From contig NZ_JAPVLU010000014.1 in assembly GCF_027158205.1 (NCBI RefSeq), positions 106,005 through 170,004 on the forward strand: a stretch of DNA of 64,000 bases, given 5' to 3'. Made by a program: the position numbers and the translations under genes. Shown here piece after piece: positions 36,984 through 45,318 of the stretch (the stretch's first letter is position 1; each line of letters opens with the position of its first letter). The notes beneath the pieces are model-generated. The model ran no database searches. It worked only from the letters and a program-made list of their open reading frames with translations, and had not been told where the DNA came from. The stretch is from Streptomyces sp. H39-S7. GTDB lineage: Bacteria; Actinomycetota; Actinomycetes; Streptomycetales; Streptomycetaceae.

Positions 36984-37961
36984 CTACGGCGCGACGACGA
37001 TCTCCTGCGAAGCGACGGTCGTGTCGGCCAGCAGCGTCGCGTCGACCGCCGTGTTGCGCTTGACGAGGGCCAGCGCGATCGGGCCCAGCTCCCAGTGCCG
37101 GGCCGAGGAGGTGACGAAGCCGATCTGCCGGCTCTCCGCGCCCTCGGAGGCGATGCGAACCGGTGATCCGTGCGGCGGGAGCTTCACCTCGCTGCCGTCC
37201 AGGTGCAGGAAGACCAGGCGGCGCGGGGGCTTGCCCAGGTTGTGCACGCGGGCGACCGTCTCCTGGCCCCGGTAGCAGCCCTTCTGCAGGTGGACGGCGG
37301 TCTCCAGCCAGCCCAGCTCGTGCGGAATCGTGCGGTGGTCGGTCTCCAGGCCCAACCGCGGCCGGTGCGCCTCGATCCGCAGCGCCTCCAGCGACAGCGA
37401 CCCGATCGGCCGGCCGGCGCCGGCCGCGAAGGACTCCAGCTCGGCACGCGGCACGAAGACGTCCCGGCCGTGCGCGGTCTCCCGGACGGCCCAGCCTTCC
37501 GGGACGGCCGTGATGGCGCCCGCGGGCAGGTGGACGACCGCGTACTGCTCCGAGGCGTCGAGCGCCTCGACCTTGTAGAAGAACCGCATGCTCTCCAGGT
37601 ACGCGAGCAGTGCGCCCTGCGTACCGGGCTCCACGTGGATCCAGGTGGTCGTGCCGTCGTCCACGAGGTAGAGCGCGTGCTCGATGTGGCCGTGCGCGGT
37701 GAGGACCAGTGCCTCGGTGGCCTGGTGGGCGGGCAGCTGCTCGACGTGCTGGGTGAGCAGCAGGTGCAGCCAGGCGAGCCGGTCCTCGCCGCTGACGGTG
37801 AGGACGCCGCGGTGCGACAGGTCCACGAAGCCCGTCCCGCCGGCCAGCGCGCGCTGTTCGCGGAACAGATCGCCGTAGTGTCCGGCGACACCCTCGTCCG
37901 GCCCTTCCGCGGGAACGGCACCGGGAAGGGACAGCAAGGGGCTCTTCGACATGACGGTCAT
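36984..37961 (-). CDS. ygfZ: YgfZ/GcvT-like folate-binding protein
   Basis: A 325-aa protein of the tetrahydrofolate-binding family that helps assemble or repair certain Fe-S enzymes. The signature K-G-C-Y-x-G-Q-E is present as LQKGCYRGQETVARVHN. The GcvT-type N-terminal domain (GFVDLSHRGVLTVSGEDRL) is intact. The ATG at 37961 is 7 bases after TAGGCT (37969-37974), which overlaps the nur stop codon; so it may be leaderless and independent of nur. Confidence 0.9.
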   Translation of the reverse strand: MTVMSKSPLLSLPGAVPAEGPDEGVAGHYGDLFREQRALAGGTGFVDLSHRGVLTVSGEDRLAWLHLLLTQHVEQLPAHQATEALVLTAHGHIEHALYLVDDGTTTWIHVEPGTQGALLAYLESMRFFYKVEALDASEQYAVVHLPAGAITAVPEGWAVRETAHGRDVFVPRAELESFAAGAGRPIGSLSLEALRIEAHRPRLGLETDHRTIPHELGWLETAVHLQKGCYRGQETVARVHNLGKPPRRLVFLHLDGSEVKLPPHGSPVRIASEGAESRQIGFVTSSARHWELGPIALALVKRNTAVDATLLADTTVASQEIVVAP

Positions 37962-37971
37962 GGCGATAAGC

Positions 37972-38409
37972 CTACGACTCGGCGGCGGAAGCCTTCGCGG
38001 TGCAGGCGGCGCAGCGGCCGAAGATCGCGAAGTGCTTCATGTCCGTCTCGAAGCCGAAGGCCTCGCGCAGCCCCTCGGTGAGGGGCGCGGCGAGCGTCAC
38101 CTCGGCCTCGATGACGGAGTCGCAGTCCCGGCACACCAGGTGCATGTGGTGGTGCCGGTCCGCGAGGTGGTACGTCGGGGCACCGTGCCCGAGATGGGCG
38201 TGGCTGACCAGGCCCAGCTCCTCCAGCAGCTCCAGCGTCCGGTAGACGGTGGAGATGTTGATGCCGGAGGCGGTCCTGCGCACCTCGGTGAGCAGCTCGT
38301 CCGGAGTCGCGTGCTCCAGAGCGTCCACGGCCTCCAGGACAAGCTGCCGCTGCGGGGTCAGCCGGTACCCGCGCTGCCGCAGATCGCTCTTCCAGTCGGT
38401 GGTCACCAC
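37972..38409 (-). CDS. nur: Nur, nickel-responsive Fur-family repressor
   Basis: A 145-aa regulator that, with nickel, represses Ni uptake and Fe-superoxide dismutase in Streptomyces. Start GTG 38409 gives numbering that fits the known Nur sites exactly: His33, His86, His88 and His90 (nickel site) and His70, His72 and His126 (second metal site). The winged helix is ASGINISTVYRTLELLEELG. The CxxC pairs LVCRDC and GRCAAC are present. The GTG is 7 bases after TACACT (38417-38422), so the transcript is probably leaderless. Confidence 0.95.
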   Translation of the reverse strand: MVTTDWKSDLRQRGYRLTPQRQLVLEAVDALEHATPDELLTEVRRTASGINISTVYRTLELLEELGLVSHAHLGHGAPTYHLADRHHHMHLVCRDCDSVIEAEVTLAAPLTEGLREAFGFETDMKHFAIFGRCAACTAKASAAES

Positions 38410-38471
38410 AGCCCCCAGTGTAGAGCCGCGGCTCCAGGGCGCCGCTTGCCCGCGGACACCCCTTCGCGCGC

Positions 38472-39035
38472 CTACTTGAAGAAGGCGATCCCGTCGTCGG
38501 GAAGGTCCTTGAGGTCCTTCGCCCACTCGCTCGGGTCCACGACCTTCTTCAGGTGCGCGGAGATGTACGGGCGCAGCGTCACGGCCGGGGTGGCCTTCTC
38601 GCCGACCCACATCAGGTCGCTGTTGACGTAGCCGTAGAGCCGCTTGCCGCCGGAGTACTCCGGGGCCTCGGGCAGCCGCGCGACAGCGTCCGTGACGATG
38701 TCGATCTGCGGCTTCTGGTCGGCCAGCTCGCCGGTCCAGATCTCGATGACGCCCTCGTCACGGGTGACGGTGACATCGACCTTGCGGTCCTTGTCGATCC
38801 GCCAGAAGCCGCTCTCGCTCTCCAGCGGGCGCAGCTTCTTGCCCTCGGCGTCCAGCACCCAGGTGTGCGAGGTGTACTCCAGGAAGGAGCGGCCGTCGTG
38901 GCTGAACGTCACCTCCTGCCCGAAGTTGCACTTCTCGGCGCCGGGAAAGTCGTACACGCCCGCGCCTTCCCACCTGCCGAGGAGGAAGACGAGAGGGACA
39001 AGGTCCGGGTGAAGGTCGGACGGGATCTCGATCAT
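38472..39035 (-). CDS. Nitrobindin-like FABP-family protein
   Basis: A 187-aa beta-barrel protein. The lipocalin-like entry LLGRWEGAGVYDFPG and the following CNFGQEVTFSHDGRSFLEY are typical of THAP4/nitrobindin proteins, which in bacteria can bind ferric heme and detoxify peroxynitrite. The distal His ligand region cannot be verified by eye. The start codon lacks a good ribosome-binding site; it lies 37 bp after the 34-aa membrane peptide gene, suggesting one transcript. Confidence 0.8.
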   Translation of the reverse strand: MIEIPSDLHPDLVPLVFLLGRWEGAGVYDFPGAEKCNFGQEVTFSHDGRSFLEYTSHTWVLDAEGKKLRPLESESGFWRIDKDRKVDVTVTRDEGVIEIWTGELADQKPQIDIVTDAVARLPEAPEYSGGKRLYGYVNSDLMWVGEKATPAVTLRPYISAHLKKVVDPSEWAKDLKDLPDDGIAFFK

Positions 39036-39072
39036 GTTGTGGTGCCCTGTTCCGTTGTCCGTGCGGCCGAGG

Positions 39073-39177
39073 TCAGCGCTGGCCCTGGTACAGCTTCGCC
39101 ACCGCGAAGACGGAGAACGCGGCGACGCCGAGGCAGACCAGGATGAGCAAGGCGTCGAAGATGTACTCAATACGCAC
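39073..39177 (-). CDS. 34-aa single-pass membrane peptide
   Basis: A short ORF with a GTG start and GAGGAG 7-8 bases upstream. The product is almost entirely one membrane helix (YIFDALLILVCLGVAAFSVF) with a short positively charged end (AKLYQGQR). No family recognised; small membrane peptides of this kind often regulate larger membrane complexes. It precedes the nitrobindin-like gene by 37 bp. Confidence 0.65.
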   Translation of the reverse strand: MRIEYIFDALLILVCLGVAAFSVFAVAKLYQGQR

Positions 39178-39318
39178 GAGTGTGCTCCTCGGGCAGGCAG
39201 GCGGTAATGGACCGGGGACGAGTCTAGTCCGCAGCCACGGGGACGGCGCTGTGAGGTGCGTCCCCGTGACCGTGGCGGGCCGGGGCGGGGCCCGGAAGGG
39301 CCCGGATGGCCGCTGGGC

Positions 39319-40269
39319 TCAGCCCAGGAGCTGGGCCTGGAGCGTGATCGTCTGCCGGAACGGCACGGCGGGCATCGCGCCGGCGTGGGACAGGACGACG
39401 AGGCCGAGGGTGTCGCCCGCGGAGATGAGCCCGTAGCGGAGCTGGGCCGCTCCGCTGGACCCCGACTCCACGTACTGGTACAGCGAGGCACCGGCCATGG
39501 CGCCGTTGCTGTCCAGGTCCCGGTCCGTGTCGACCGTGGGCGCGCCGTCCAGCGGGGTGCGGCTCAGCTCGTCGCGGTAGCGCTCTACGTACGTCCCGGT
39601 CGAGAACTGCAGCAGGTAGATCTCGGCCCGCGTTCCGTCCGGCATGGTCCAGGCGCGGGCCGCGATGTGCCGCAGCCCCTCCTGGACCAGATACCGGCCC
39701 TGCGGCTCCGCGCCGCGCGCACCGAACAGCTTCAGGTACCGGTCGGTGGGCAGCCAGCCCTTCTCCCCGGGGAAGGCCGGATCCGGCTTGGCACCCTCGG
39801 GAGCCGGCAGCAGGAGCGACCGCATATCGGCGTAGTGACGGCCGCCGCGGTTGAGGGTGGTGTCCAGTGCGGCGGGCTTGCCCGCGGGCAGCCTGGGCAG
39901 GGCGAGCCGTGGGTACTCCCAGCGGCCGTCGCCCGGGGTCTCCAGACCGGGGATCTCGGTGCGCTCGGGCTGGGTGACTCCGTACGCGACGCCGCCGCCG
40001 AGCGCGCCGAAGACCAGCACGGCCGCCGTCCAGCGCAGCGTCGCGCGCAGCACGCGGCGTGGTTTCCTCGGTTCGACGGGCAGCACGGCGTCCGCCTGCG
40101 GCGGGCTTTCCGGGAGGGGCGGTACCGGCGGAAGGCCTTCGGCGGCGGGCTCGGGCGCGGGCTCGGGCTCCTGTTCCACCTTGAGCTCGGGCGTCGGCTC
40201 GGGCTCGGCGGCCTTCACGTCCGCGTCCTGCGGCTTCTCGTCCTTCGGTGCGATCGACTGGTCGGTCAT
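39319..40269 (-). CDS. Membrane-anchored protein, paralogue 1 of 4
   Basis: A 316-aa protein. Residues 1-70 are Glu/Pro-rich and cytoplasmic, one membrane segment follows (about 77-97: WTAAVLVFGALGGGVAYGV), then a 220-residue extracytoplasmic domain. That domain begins with HYADMRSLLLPAPEGAKPD, a motif shared with the next three genes. A proline-rich segment (YPRLALPRLPAG) precedes it. Function unknown. Its ATG overlaps the upstream paralogue by 4 nt. Confidence 0.75.
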   Translation of the reverse strand: MTDQSIAPKDEKPQDADVKAAEPEPTPELKVEQEPEPAPEPAAEGLPPVPPLPESPPQADAVLPVEPRKPRRVLRATLRWTAAVLVFGALGGGVAYGVTQPERTEIPGLETPGDGRWEYPRLALPRLPAGKPAALDTTLNRGGRHYADMRSLLLPAPEGAKPDPAFPGEKGWLPTDRYLKLFGARGAEPQGRYLVQEGLRHIAARAWTMPDGTRAEIYLLQFSTGTYVERYRDELSRTPLDGAPTVDTDRDLDSNGAMAGASLYQYVESGSSGAAQLRYGLISAGDTLGLVVLSHAGAMPAVPFRQTITLQAQLLG

Positions 40270-41249
40270 GCCGCCACCCCCGGGTCCTGGATGCGGTCGA
40301 GCTGCTGCTTGAGCAGGTCCGCCGCCTCGGTCTTGTGCAGCGGCACGGAGCCGGTCACGTCCATCGTCACCAGCAGGTCGCCTTCGGTGGCCTGGCAGGT
40401 CATCTCGTCCAGCTTCTCGCCGGGTTCGGTGGGCGGCAGCACACAGCGCGCCTTGTCGTGACCCGCGATCTTCGGACCGTTGCGGAAGATCCCCAGCGCC
40501 TTCGTGAACTCGTCGAAGTACTGGGTCCTGGCGGCCGCGGCCTGCTTGTTCTGCATCTGCACGATCTGTATCTCGACGACGTAGGAGCCGTCGCCCGACG
40601 TGTACGTGCGCATGCCCGCGCCCTGCAGACGCAGGTCGTCGATGGCCTTCTCGACCGCTTTGCGGTTCTTCTTGGACAGCCGGCTGACGCTGCCCTTCAT
40701 CATCGAAGCCGCCTGCTTGCCGTCCAGTTCAACGTCGTTGCCGAACTCATGCACGTCGGGGCCGGGTTCGTAGGAGTCGGGCATCGGGAGCAGCAGCTTT
40801 CCGAGTCGGCCATAGTGGCTGCCGCCGGACCTGGCACCGAACTCGCCGGTTTTGGCCGGGGCCGGGGCCTTCCAGGGCGCTTCGGCCGCCTTCTTGTCCG
40901 CCGCGTCGTCGTGGTGCAGTACGGCGTAGCCGATACCGCCACCAGCCGCTACCGCGACGAGCGCGGCGGCGATGCCGAGCGCGAGGCCACGGCGCGACTT
41001 GGGCACGGGCGCCGCTCCGGGCTCCGCCGCAGGTTCCGTCGCGAGCTCCGCGACAGGCGCCGTTTCGGACTCGGCCGCGGGTTCCACCGCGGGCTCGAGC
41101 TCAGATACCGCCGGGGTCTCGGGTACGGTCTCGGGCTCTGCGGCAGGTGCCGCCGCGGGCTCGGGCTCGGGCTCGGGCTCGGGGGCCACTGCCCCGGTCT
41201 CCGGCCGAGCGTCCGGCTCCGGGGCCACGGGGTTCTCCTCGTTGCTCAC
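40266..41249 (-). CDS. Membrane-anchored protein, paralogue 2 of 4
   Basis: A 327-aa protein. An 85-residue Glu/Pro/Ala repeat-like cytoplasmic tail precedes one membrane segment (about 88-108: LALGIAAALVAVAAGGGIGY). The outer domain starts HYGRLGKLLLPMPDSYEPG and contains Cys pairs (ARCVLPP and MTCQATEG) absent from the paralogues, which may form a disulfide. The GTG start shares GTGA with the upstream stop codon. Confidence 0.75.
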   Translation of the reverse strand: MSNEENPVAPEPDARPETGAVAPEPEPEPEPAAAPAAEPETVPETPAVSELEPAVEPAAESETAPVAELATEPAAEPGAAPVPKSRRGLALGIAAALVAVAAGGGIGYAVLHHDDAADKKAAEAPWKAPAPAKTGEFGARSGGSHYGRLGKLLLPMPDSYEPGPDVHEFGNDVELDGKQAASMMKGSVSRLSKKNRKAVEKAIDDLRLQGAGMRTYTSGDGSYVVEIQIVQMQNKQAAAARTQYFDEFTKALGIFRNGPKIAGHDKARCVLPPTEPGEKLDEMTCQATEGDLLVTMDVTGSVPLHKTEAADLLKQQLDRIQDPGVAA

Positions 41250-42037
41250 AGTCGCTCCAACTGCCGCTTGGAAACATCCAGGATGGTGGCCGTGCTGATC
41301 GGAGAGGACGAGAAGATCCAGACGTCCATCACGATGTCACCGCGCCGCGCCAACCCCCGTGCCCGGTAGAGGGGTTCGTAGCCCTCCTTGGTCTCGGGCT
41401 CGGAGTAGACCCAGACGCGGCCGTCCGTGTCGTTCGGGATCGCCGTCCCGCCGTTGCCCGCGTACTTGTCCTGCGGCATGTACCGCTCCTGTCCCTGGAA
41501 CAGGGCATCGGCGAATGACGTTGACTGGTCGCGGAACTGCAGCAGTCGGAGATCGGTATGGGTGTGGTTCTCGCTGTCCCAGGAGGTGACCGCGGCACGC
41601 CGGAATTGGTTCGTGCTCATCTCCTGGAACATGTCTCCCGGCTCGTCGTAGCCGGACGCGTACTCAGCGAGCGACGCCCAGCCGTCCACACCCTCCGCGA
41701 TCTCCGACTGCTTCGCGCCCTTCGGCCGCTCCACCAGCAGCTTGCGCAGGTCCCCATCGGTCTTCACGAGGTGGTCGTCGGCGGCCGTCAGCGGGGCGGC
41801 GGGGGCCGCCGCGCCCGCCGGCTGGACGAGCTGGGGCTGGGCCAGCGGCGGGAGCGGGGTTTCCGGGCGGTCCTGCTGGATCCTGTAGCCGGTGCCGGCG
41901 CCCGCGAGGACGCCGAGGACGGCCGCTACGGCGATCAGCAGCGTGGTGCGGCCACGGCGGCGCGGCTTGCGCTCCGGCGCCACCGGAAGCGGTTCCGGTG
42001 GCGGCTCAGGTGCCGGCGCAGGGGTGTCTTCGGACAT
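41246..42037 (-). CDS. Membrane-anchored protein, paralogue 3 of 4
   Basis: A 263-aa protein with a shorter Pro-rich tail, one membrane segment (about 33-50: TTLLIAVAAVLGVLAGAG) and an outer domain with the related motif GDLRKLLVERPKGAKQSEI. Start ATG 42037 has GGAG upstream. It follows paralogue 4 by 60 bp and couples to paralogue 2. Confidence 0.75.
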   Translation of the reverse strand: MSEDTPAPAPEPPPEPLPVAPERKPRRRGRTTLLIAVAAVLGVLAGAGTGYRIQQDRPETPLPPLAQPQLVQPAGAAAPAAPLTAADDHLVKTDGDLRKLLVERPKGAKQSEIAEGVDGWASLAEYASGYDEPGDMFQEMSTNQFRRAAVTSWDSENHTHTDLRLLQFRDQSTSFADALFQGQERYMPQDKYAGNGGTAIPNDTDGRVWVYSEPETKEGYEPLYRARGLARRGDIVMDVWIFSSSPISTATILDVSKRQLERL

Positions 42038-42097
42038 GGCGGTCTCCACAGGAGGCGATGCGAAAAAGAGCGGGACGGGAGAGGAGGAAGGACGTGC

Positions 42098-42835
42098 TCA
42101 GCGGCCGGTCTTGAGGCGCTGGTACTGCGCGTCCAGCAGGGTCTGGAGCAGCTTGGGATCAGCGGTCTTGCCACCCGTCACGGTGACGGTGATGTGCACG
42201 TCGCCCTGGTACGAGATGGCCAGCAGCGAGTCCGTGCTCTCCGCGGAGGCGGACTTCAGGTGGTAGGCGCGGGCCGGGTAACCACCCGTCAGGGTGAGCT
42301 TGGTGCCCTCGAAGTAGTGGGCGTTGTAGTACCCGGCGGCCGAGGCGGAGTCCGCGAAGCGGCTCAGCTTGACGGTGACTTCGGTGGCGCCGCCCGCGGT
42401 GAGGTACGTACGGAAGGCGCCGGCCTTGAAGCCGTATTCGCTCAGGGCGCGCTTCATCTCGGCTTCGTCGGACGCGGTGCTCGCGATCTCGGCGGCGGTG
42501 AGCGCGCTGCCCGCCTCGTCGCCGTACACCTCGGCGTCCTTCGGCGGCGGAAGCAGGAAGTAGCGCAGGTCACCGGTGTGCGCGCCCTGGCTGACCTGGC
42601 CCTTGACGGTGGATGCGCCGGACGCGGACGGTGCGGCGCTCGGGGAGGTCGTCGCGCCGGCCGACGGGCCCGTCGCCGCGACGGTCGGCGCGGCGGACGC
42701 GGATGCGGCCTCCTCGGCGTGGCCGGACGAGGAGCCGAGTGCCACCACGGCTCCGGCCGTTACGCCGATGAGCGCGAGCATGCCGATTCCGACGGACACC
42801 GCGATGACGGCGCCTCGACGGCGTACAGGTTCCAC
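42098..42835 (-). CDS. Membrane-anchored protein, paralogue 4 of 4
   Basis: A 245-aa protein. A membrane segment near 8-30 (AVIAVSVGIGMLALIGVTAG) is followed directly by a Ser/Ala/Thr linker (45-75) and the shared domain starting HTGDLRYFLLPPPKDAEVYG. It lacks the long cytoplasmic tail of paralogues 1-2. Start GTG 42835, with GGGGGG about 7 bases upstream. It is the first gene of the four. The 231-bp upstream gap (42836-43066) is relatively AT-rich around 42895-42960 and probably carries its promoter. Confidence 0.75.
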   Translation of the reverse strand: MEPVRRRGAVIAVSVGIGMLALIGVTAGAVVALGSSSGHAEEAASASAAPTVAATGPSAGATTSPSAAPSASGASTVKGQVSQGAHTGDLRYFLLPPPKDAEVYGDEAGSALTAAEIASTASDEAEMKRALSEYGFKAGAFRTYLTAGGATEVTVKLSRFADSASAAGYYNAHYFEGTKLTLTGGYPARAYHLKSASAESTDSLLAISYQGDVHITVTVTGGKTADPKLLQTLLDAQYQRLKTGR

Positions 42836-43066
42836 AGGAAGCCCCCCCGGGCACAAACACGCACTCGCACTCGCACGCGTGTCGCATTGCGAGTGGAACC
42901 GCATTATGTCCAGCCGACACGGCGACCCCACAATCCTTTTGCCGTGACATGGGACACAGATGGGGCTCATGTGACGGATGGGAAAGTCGCTGGGGCCTGC
43001 CCTCACCTTGGCGGCGTCCGCCCGCCGGGCAGGCGCGAAGGTGAAGACAGGCTCTAGCCTGGCCTC

Positions 43067-43429
43067 ATGGCGAAGAAGCTCGTGATCAAGGTGACAGCGG
43101 GCGCGGACGCGCCCGAGCGCTGCTCGCAGGCGTTCACGGTGGCGGCGGTAGCGGTGGCCAGCGGGGTGGAGGTCTCGCTGTGGCTCACCGGCGAGTCCGC
43201 GTGGTTCGCGCTTCCGGGCCGCGCCGCGGAGTTCGAACTCCCGCACGCCGCACCGCTGCCGGATCTGATCGACGGGATCCTCGCCGGCGGCGGCATCACT
43301 CTCTGCACCCAGTGCGCGGCGCGCCGGGACATCGGGGAGAAGGACGTCATCGCGGGCGTGCGCATCGCGGGCGCCCAGGTCTTCGTGCAGGAGGTCATGG
43401 CCGACGGCGTCCAGGCCCTCGTCTACTGA
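43067..43429 (+). CDS. DsrE-family sulfur-relay-like protein
   Basis: A 120-aa protein with the DsrE/F-like alpha/beta fold. Conserved cysteines lie in ITLCTQCAARRDI, the position of the sulfur-carrying Cys in the family. The ATG is 6 bases after TAGCCT (43055-43060), suggesting a leaderless mRNA. It sits at the edge of a sulfur-metabolism block (SseC, sulfurtransferase, ThiS-like), which supports a role in sulfur transfer. Its last 7 bp overlap the convergent DUF3099 gene. Confidence 0.8.
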   Translation: MAKKLVIKVTAGADAPERCSQAFTVAAVAVASGVEVSLWLTGESAWFALPGRAAEFELPHAAPLPDLIDGILAGGGITLCTQCAARRDIGEKDVIAGVRIAGAQVFVQEVMADGVQALVY

Positions 43430-43749
43430 GTCGGGCCGTCGAAGCCGCCGTTCCCGTCGTCCGGCCGCTTTCCGGCCGCGCGGGCCCGCGCCGCCTCCTC
43501 GTCACGAATCCAGGAGTCGTCCGCCGGCTCGTCCTCCAGCCAGCTGTCGGCCGGATCGTCCCAGAAGTCGCCGGGCTCGCGCCGGTTTCCCACGATGGCG
43601 GCGAGCGGCGGGATCACCATCGCGACCACGCACATCGCGACGGCCGCCGGCACCGACCACAGGCGCACCACGCCCCACGCCAGGACGAACAGCAGGATGC
43701 AGCTGCCCATCATGGCGAAGTACCAGTGGCGACGCCGGCGTGCGTCCAT
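43423..43749 (-). CDS. DUF3099 membrane protein
   Basis: A 108-aa protein with two membrane segments (FAMMGSCILLFVLAWGVVRL and VAMCVVAMVIPPLAAIVG) after a basic start (DARRRRHWY), then an acidic cytoplasmic tail. This is the DUF3099 pattern; function unknown. The ATG is 6 bases after TACCGT (43756-43761), so it may be leaderless. Confidence 0.8.
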   Translation of the reverse strand: MDARRRRHWYFAMMGSCILLFVLAWGVVRLWSVPAAVAMCVVAMVIPPLAAIVGNRREPGDFWDDPADSWLEDEPADDSWIRDEEAARARAAGKRPDDGNGGFDGPTQ

Positions 43750-43787
43750 AGATCCACGGTACGTCCGGGCCGGGCATCCGGACAGCG

Positions 43788-43834
43788 CGAAGGGCCGCAA
43801 CCCCGGACACGGAACCCGGGAGTGCGGCCCTTCG
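43788..43834. terminator. Terminator with 12-bp stem
   Basis: CGAAGGGCCGCA (43788-43799) pairs with 43823-43834; the 23-base interior can fold further. It lies downstream of the DUF1416 gene (minus strand), 54 bp after its stop codon. Confidence 0.7.
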
Positions 43835-43887
43835 GCCGTTCGGTCGCCGTCGAGGGACAGCTCGACGGCGATCGGTCAGGACAGGCT

Positions 43888-44178
43888 TCAGACGGCGATG
43901 GCCACGTCGGCCGCCGCGCCCTGCTGGGCCACGACCGTACGGTCCACCGTGGCGCCCGGGACGAGGGCGCGCAGCGTCCAGGTGCCGGGGGCGGCGAAGA
44001 AGCGGAACTGTCCGGTCGCCGAGGTCGGGACCTCCGCGGTGAACTCGCCGCCGCCGTCGAGCAGACGGACGTAGCCGCTGATGGGCTCGCCGTCGCGGGT
44101 CACCGAACCCTGAATGATCGTCTCGCTCGCCACGTCAACTCCTGCCAAGTCCGGGCCGCCGGCCTTTGCTCCACACAT
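43888..44178 (-). CDS. sseC: DUF1416 (SseC-like) protein
   Basis: A 96-aa protein. The family start is MCGAKAGG and the rest is a predicted beta-sandwich (SVTRDGEPISGYVRLLDGGG). The gene pairs with a CysA-type sulfurtransferase in actinobacteria, as sseC does with cysA in mycobacteria. Biochemistry unknown; a sulfur-related role is inferred from this linkage. AAAGGAT lies about 7 bases before the ATG. It follows the sulfurtransferase gene by 45 bp. Confidence 0.85.
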   Translation of the reverse strand: MCGAKAGGPDLAGVDVASETIIQGSVTRDGEPISGYVRLLDGGGEFTAEVPTSATGQFRFFAAPGTWTLRALVPGATVDRTVVAQQGAAADVAIAV

Positions 44179-44223
44179 GTCTGATCCTTTGAGGGGTCGT
44201 CTTGATCGGGTCTGTAACCGGAC

Positions 44224-45063
44224 TCAGGCGTTGGCGCCGAGCTCGATCGGCACGCCGACGAGGGAGCCGTACTCGGTCCAGGAGCCGTCGTAGTTCTTGA
44301 CGTTCGGCTGGTCGAGCAGCTCGTGCAGCACGAACCAGGTGAGCGCGGAGCGCTCACCGATGCGGCAGTACGCGATGGTGTCCTTCGCCAGGTCGACGTT
44401 CTCGTCCTGGTAGAGCTTGGTGAGCTCTTCGTCGGACTTGAAGGTGCCGTCGTCGTTGGCGTTCTTCGACCACGGGATGTTGCGGGCGCTCGGGATGTGG
44501 CCCGGGCGCTGCGACTGCTCCTGCGGGAGGTGGGCCGGGGCCAGCAGCTTGCCCGAGAACTCGTCGGGCGAGCGGACGTCGACCAGGTTCAGGGTGTTGA
44601 TCGCGGCGACGGCGTCGTCACGGTACGCGCGGATCGAGGTGTCCTGCTCCTTGGCCCGGTACGTGGTGGTGGCCCGCTGGGGGACCTCGGCGACCAGGTC
44701 GCGGGAGTCGAGCTCCCACTTCTTGCGGCCGCCGTCGAGCAGCTTGACGCTGTCGTGGCCGTAGAGCTTGAAGTACCAGTAGGCGTACGAGGCGAACCAG
44801 TTGTTGTTGCCGCCGTAGAGGACCACGGTGTCGTCGTTGCCGATGCCCTTGGCCGAGAGCAGTGCCTCGAAGCCGGCCTGGTCGACGAAGTCGCGGCGGA
44901 CCGGGTCCTGGAGGTCGGACTTCCAGTCGATACGCACGGCGTTACGGATGTGGTTCTTCTCGTAGGCCGAGGTGTCCTCGTCGACCTCGACGATCACCAC
45001 CTTGGGGTCGTCGATGTGGCTCTGGACCCAATCGGCGTCCACAAGGACGTCACTGCGGCTCAT
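44224..45063 (-). CDS. cysA: Thiosulfate sulfurtransferase (CysA/rhodanese-type)
   Basis: A 279-aa two-domain rhodanese. The active-site Cys233 is in YCRIGERS, at the loop of the second domain; the first domain (ADWVQSHIDDPKVVIVEVD) is catalytically inert as usual. It transfers sulfane sulfur from thiosulfate to an acceptor. Start ATG 45063 has GGAGGAG 7 bases upstream. The 137-nt gap to the upstream cysteine leader peptide could hold an attenuator. Confidence 0.9.
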   Translation of the reverse strand: MSRSDVLVDADWVQSHIDDPKVVIVEVDEDTSAYEKNHIRNAVRIDWKSDLQDPVRRDFVDQAGFEALLSAKGIGNDDTVVLYGGNNNWFASYAYWYFKLYGHDSVKLLDGGRKKWELDSRDLVAEVPQRATTTYRAKEQDTSIRAYRDDAVAAINTLNLVDVRSPDEFSGKLLAPAHLPQEQSQRPGHIPSARNIPWSKNANDDGTFKSDEELTKLYQDENVDLAKDTIAYCRIGERSALTWFVLHELLDQPNVKNYDGSWTEYGSLVGVPIELGANA

Positions 45064-45200
45064 TTTGTTCTCCTCCGGGGCAGTACGGATGCGCCAAGAC
45101 GGGGCGCGACATTGCGCAGAATGTGCGAGAGAAACGCCGGGGAGGCAGGCGCACACGAACGGCCGTCGGGCCTGGTCCGGTACGTAGAAGGCTGCCGCCC

Positions 45201-45281
45201 CTATGGCATGCGACAGAGACTGGCGGCGACGCGGCACAGGTCGACTGCCCGCCGCTTCGTGAGATCCGCCTGTCGCTTCAT
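45201..45281 (-). CDS. Cysteine leader peptide upstream of cysA (26 aa)
   Basis: The encoded peptide contains TKRRAVDLCRVAASLCRMP. The pattern R-x-VDLCRVA-x-x-LC is that of the short leader peptides annotated before sulfur genes in Streptomyces and related actinobacteria. There, ribosome stalling at Cys codons when cysteine is scarce is thought to relieve attenuation. It starts with ATG 7 bases after TACGAT (45289-45294), so the mRNA is leaderless. It lies 137 bp before the sulfurtransferase gene. Confidence 0.75.
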   Translation of the reverse strand: MKRQADLTKRRAVDLCRVAASLCRMP

Positions 45282-45288
45282 GACCCCG

Positions 45289-45318
45289 ATCGTAGGGAAA
45301 CCTCCCCAGAAGTGTCAC
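45289..45318 (-). promoter_or_regulatory. Promoter of the cysA leader peptide
   Basis: GTGACA (-35, 45318-45313), an 18-bp spacer and TACGAT (-10, 45294-45289) on the minus strand. The start codon of the leader follows at the expected transcription start. Confidence 0.7.
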
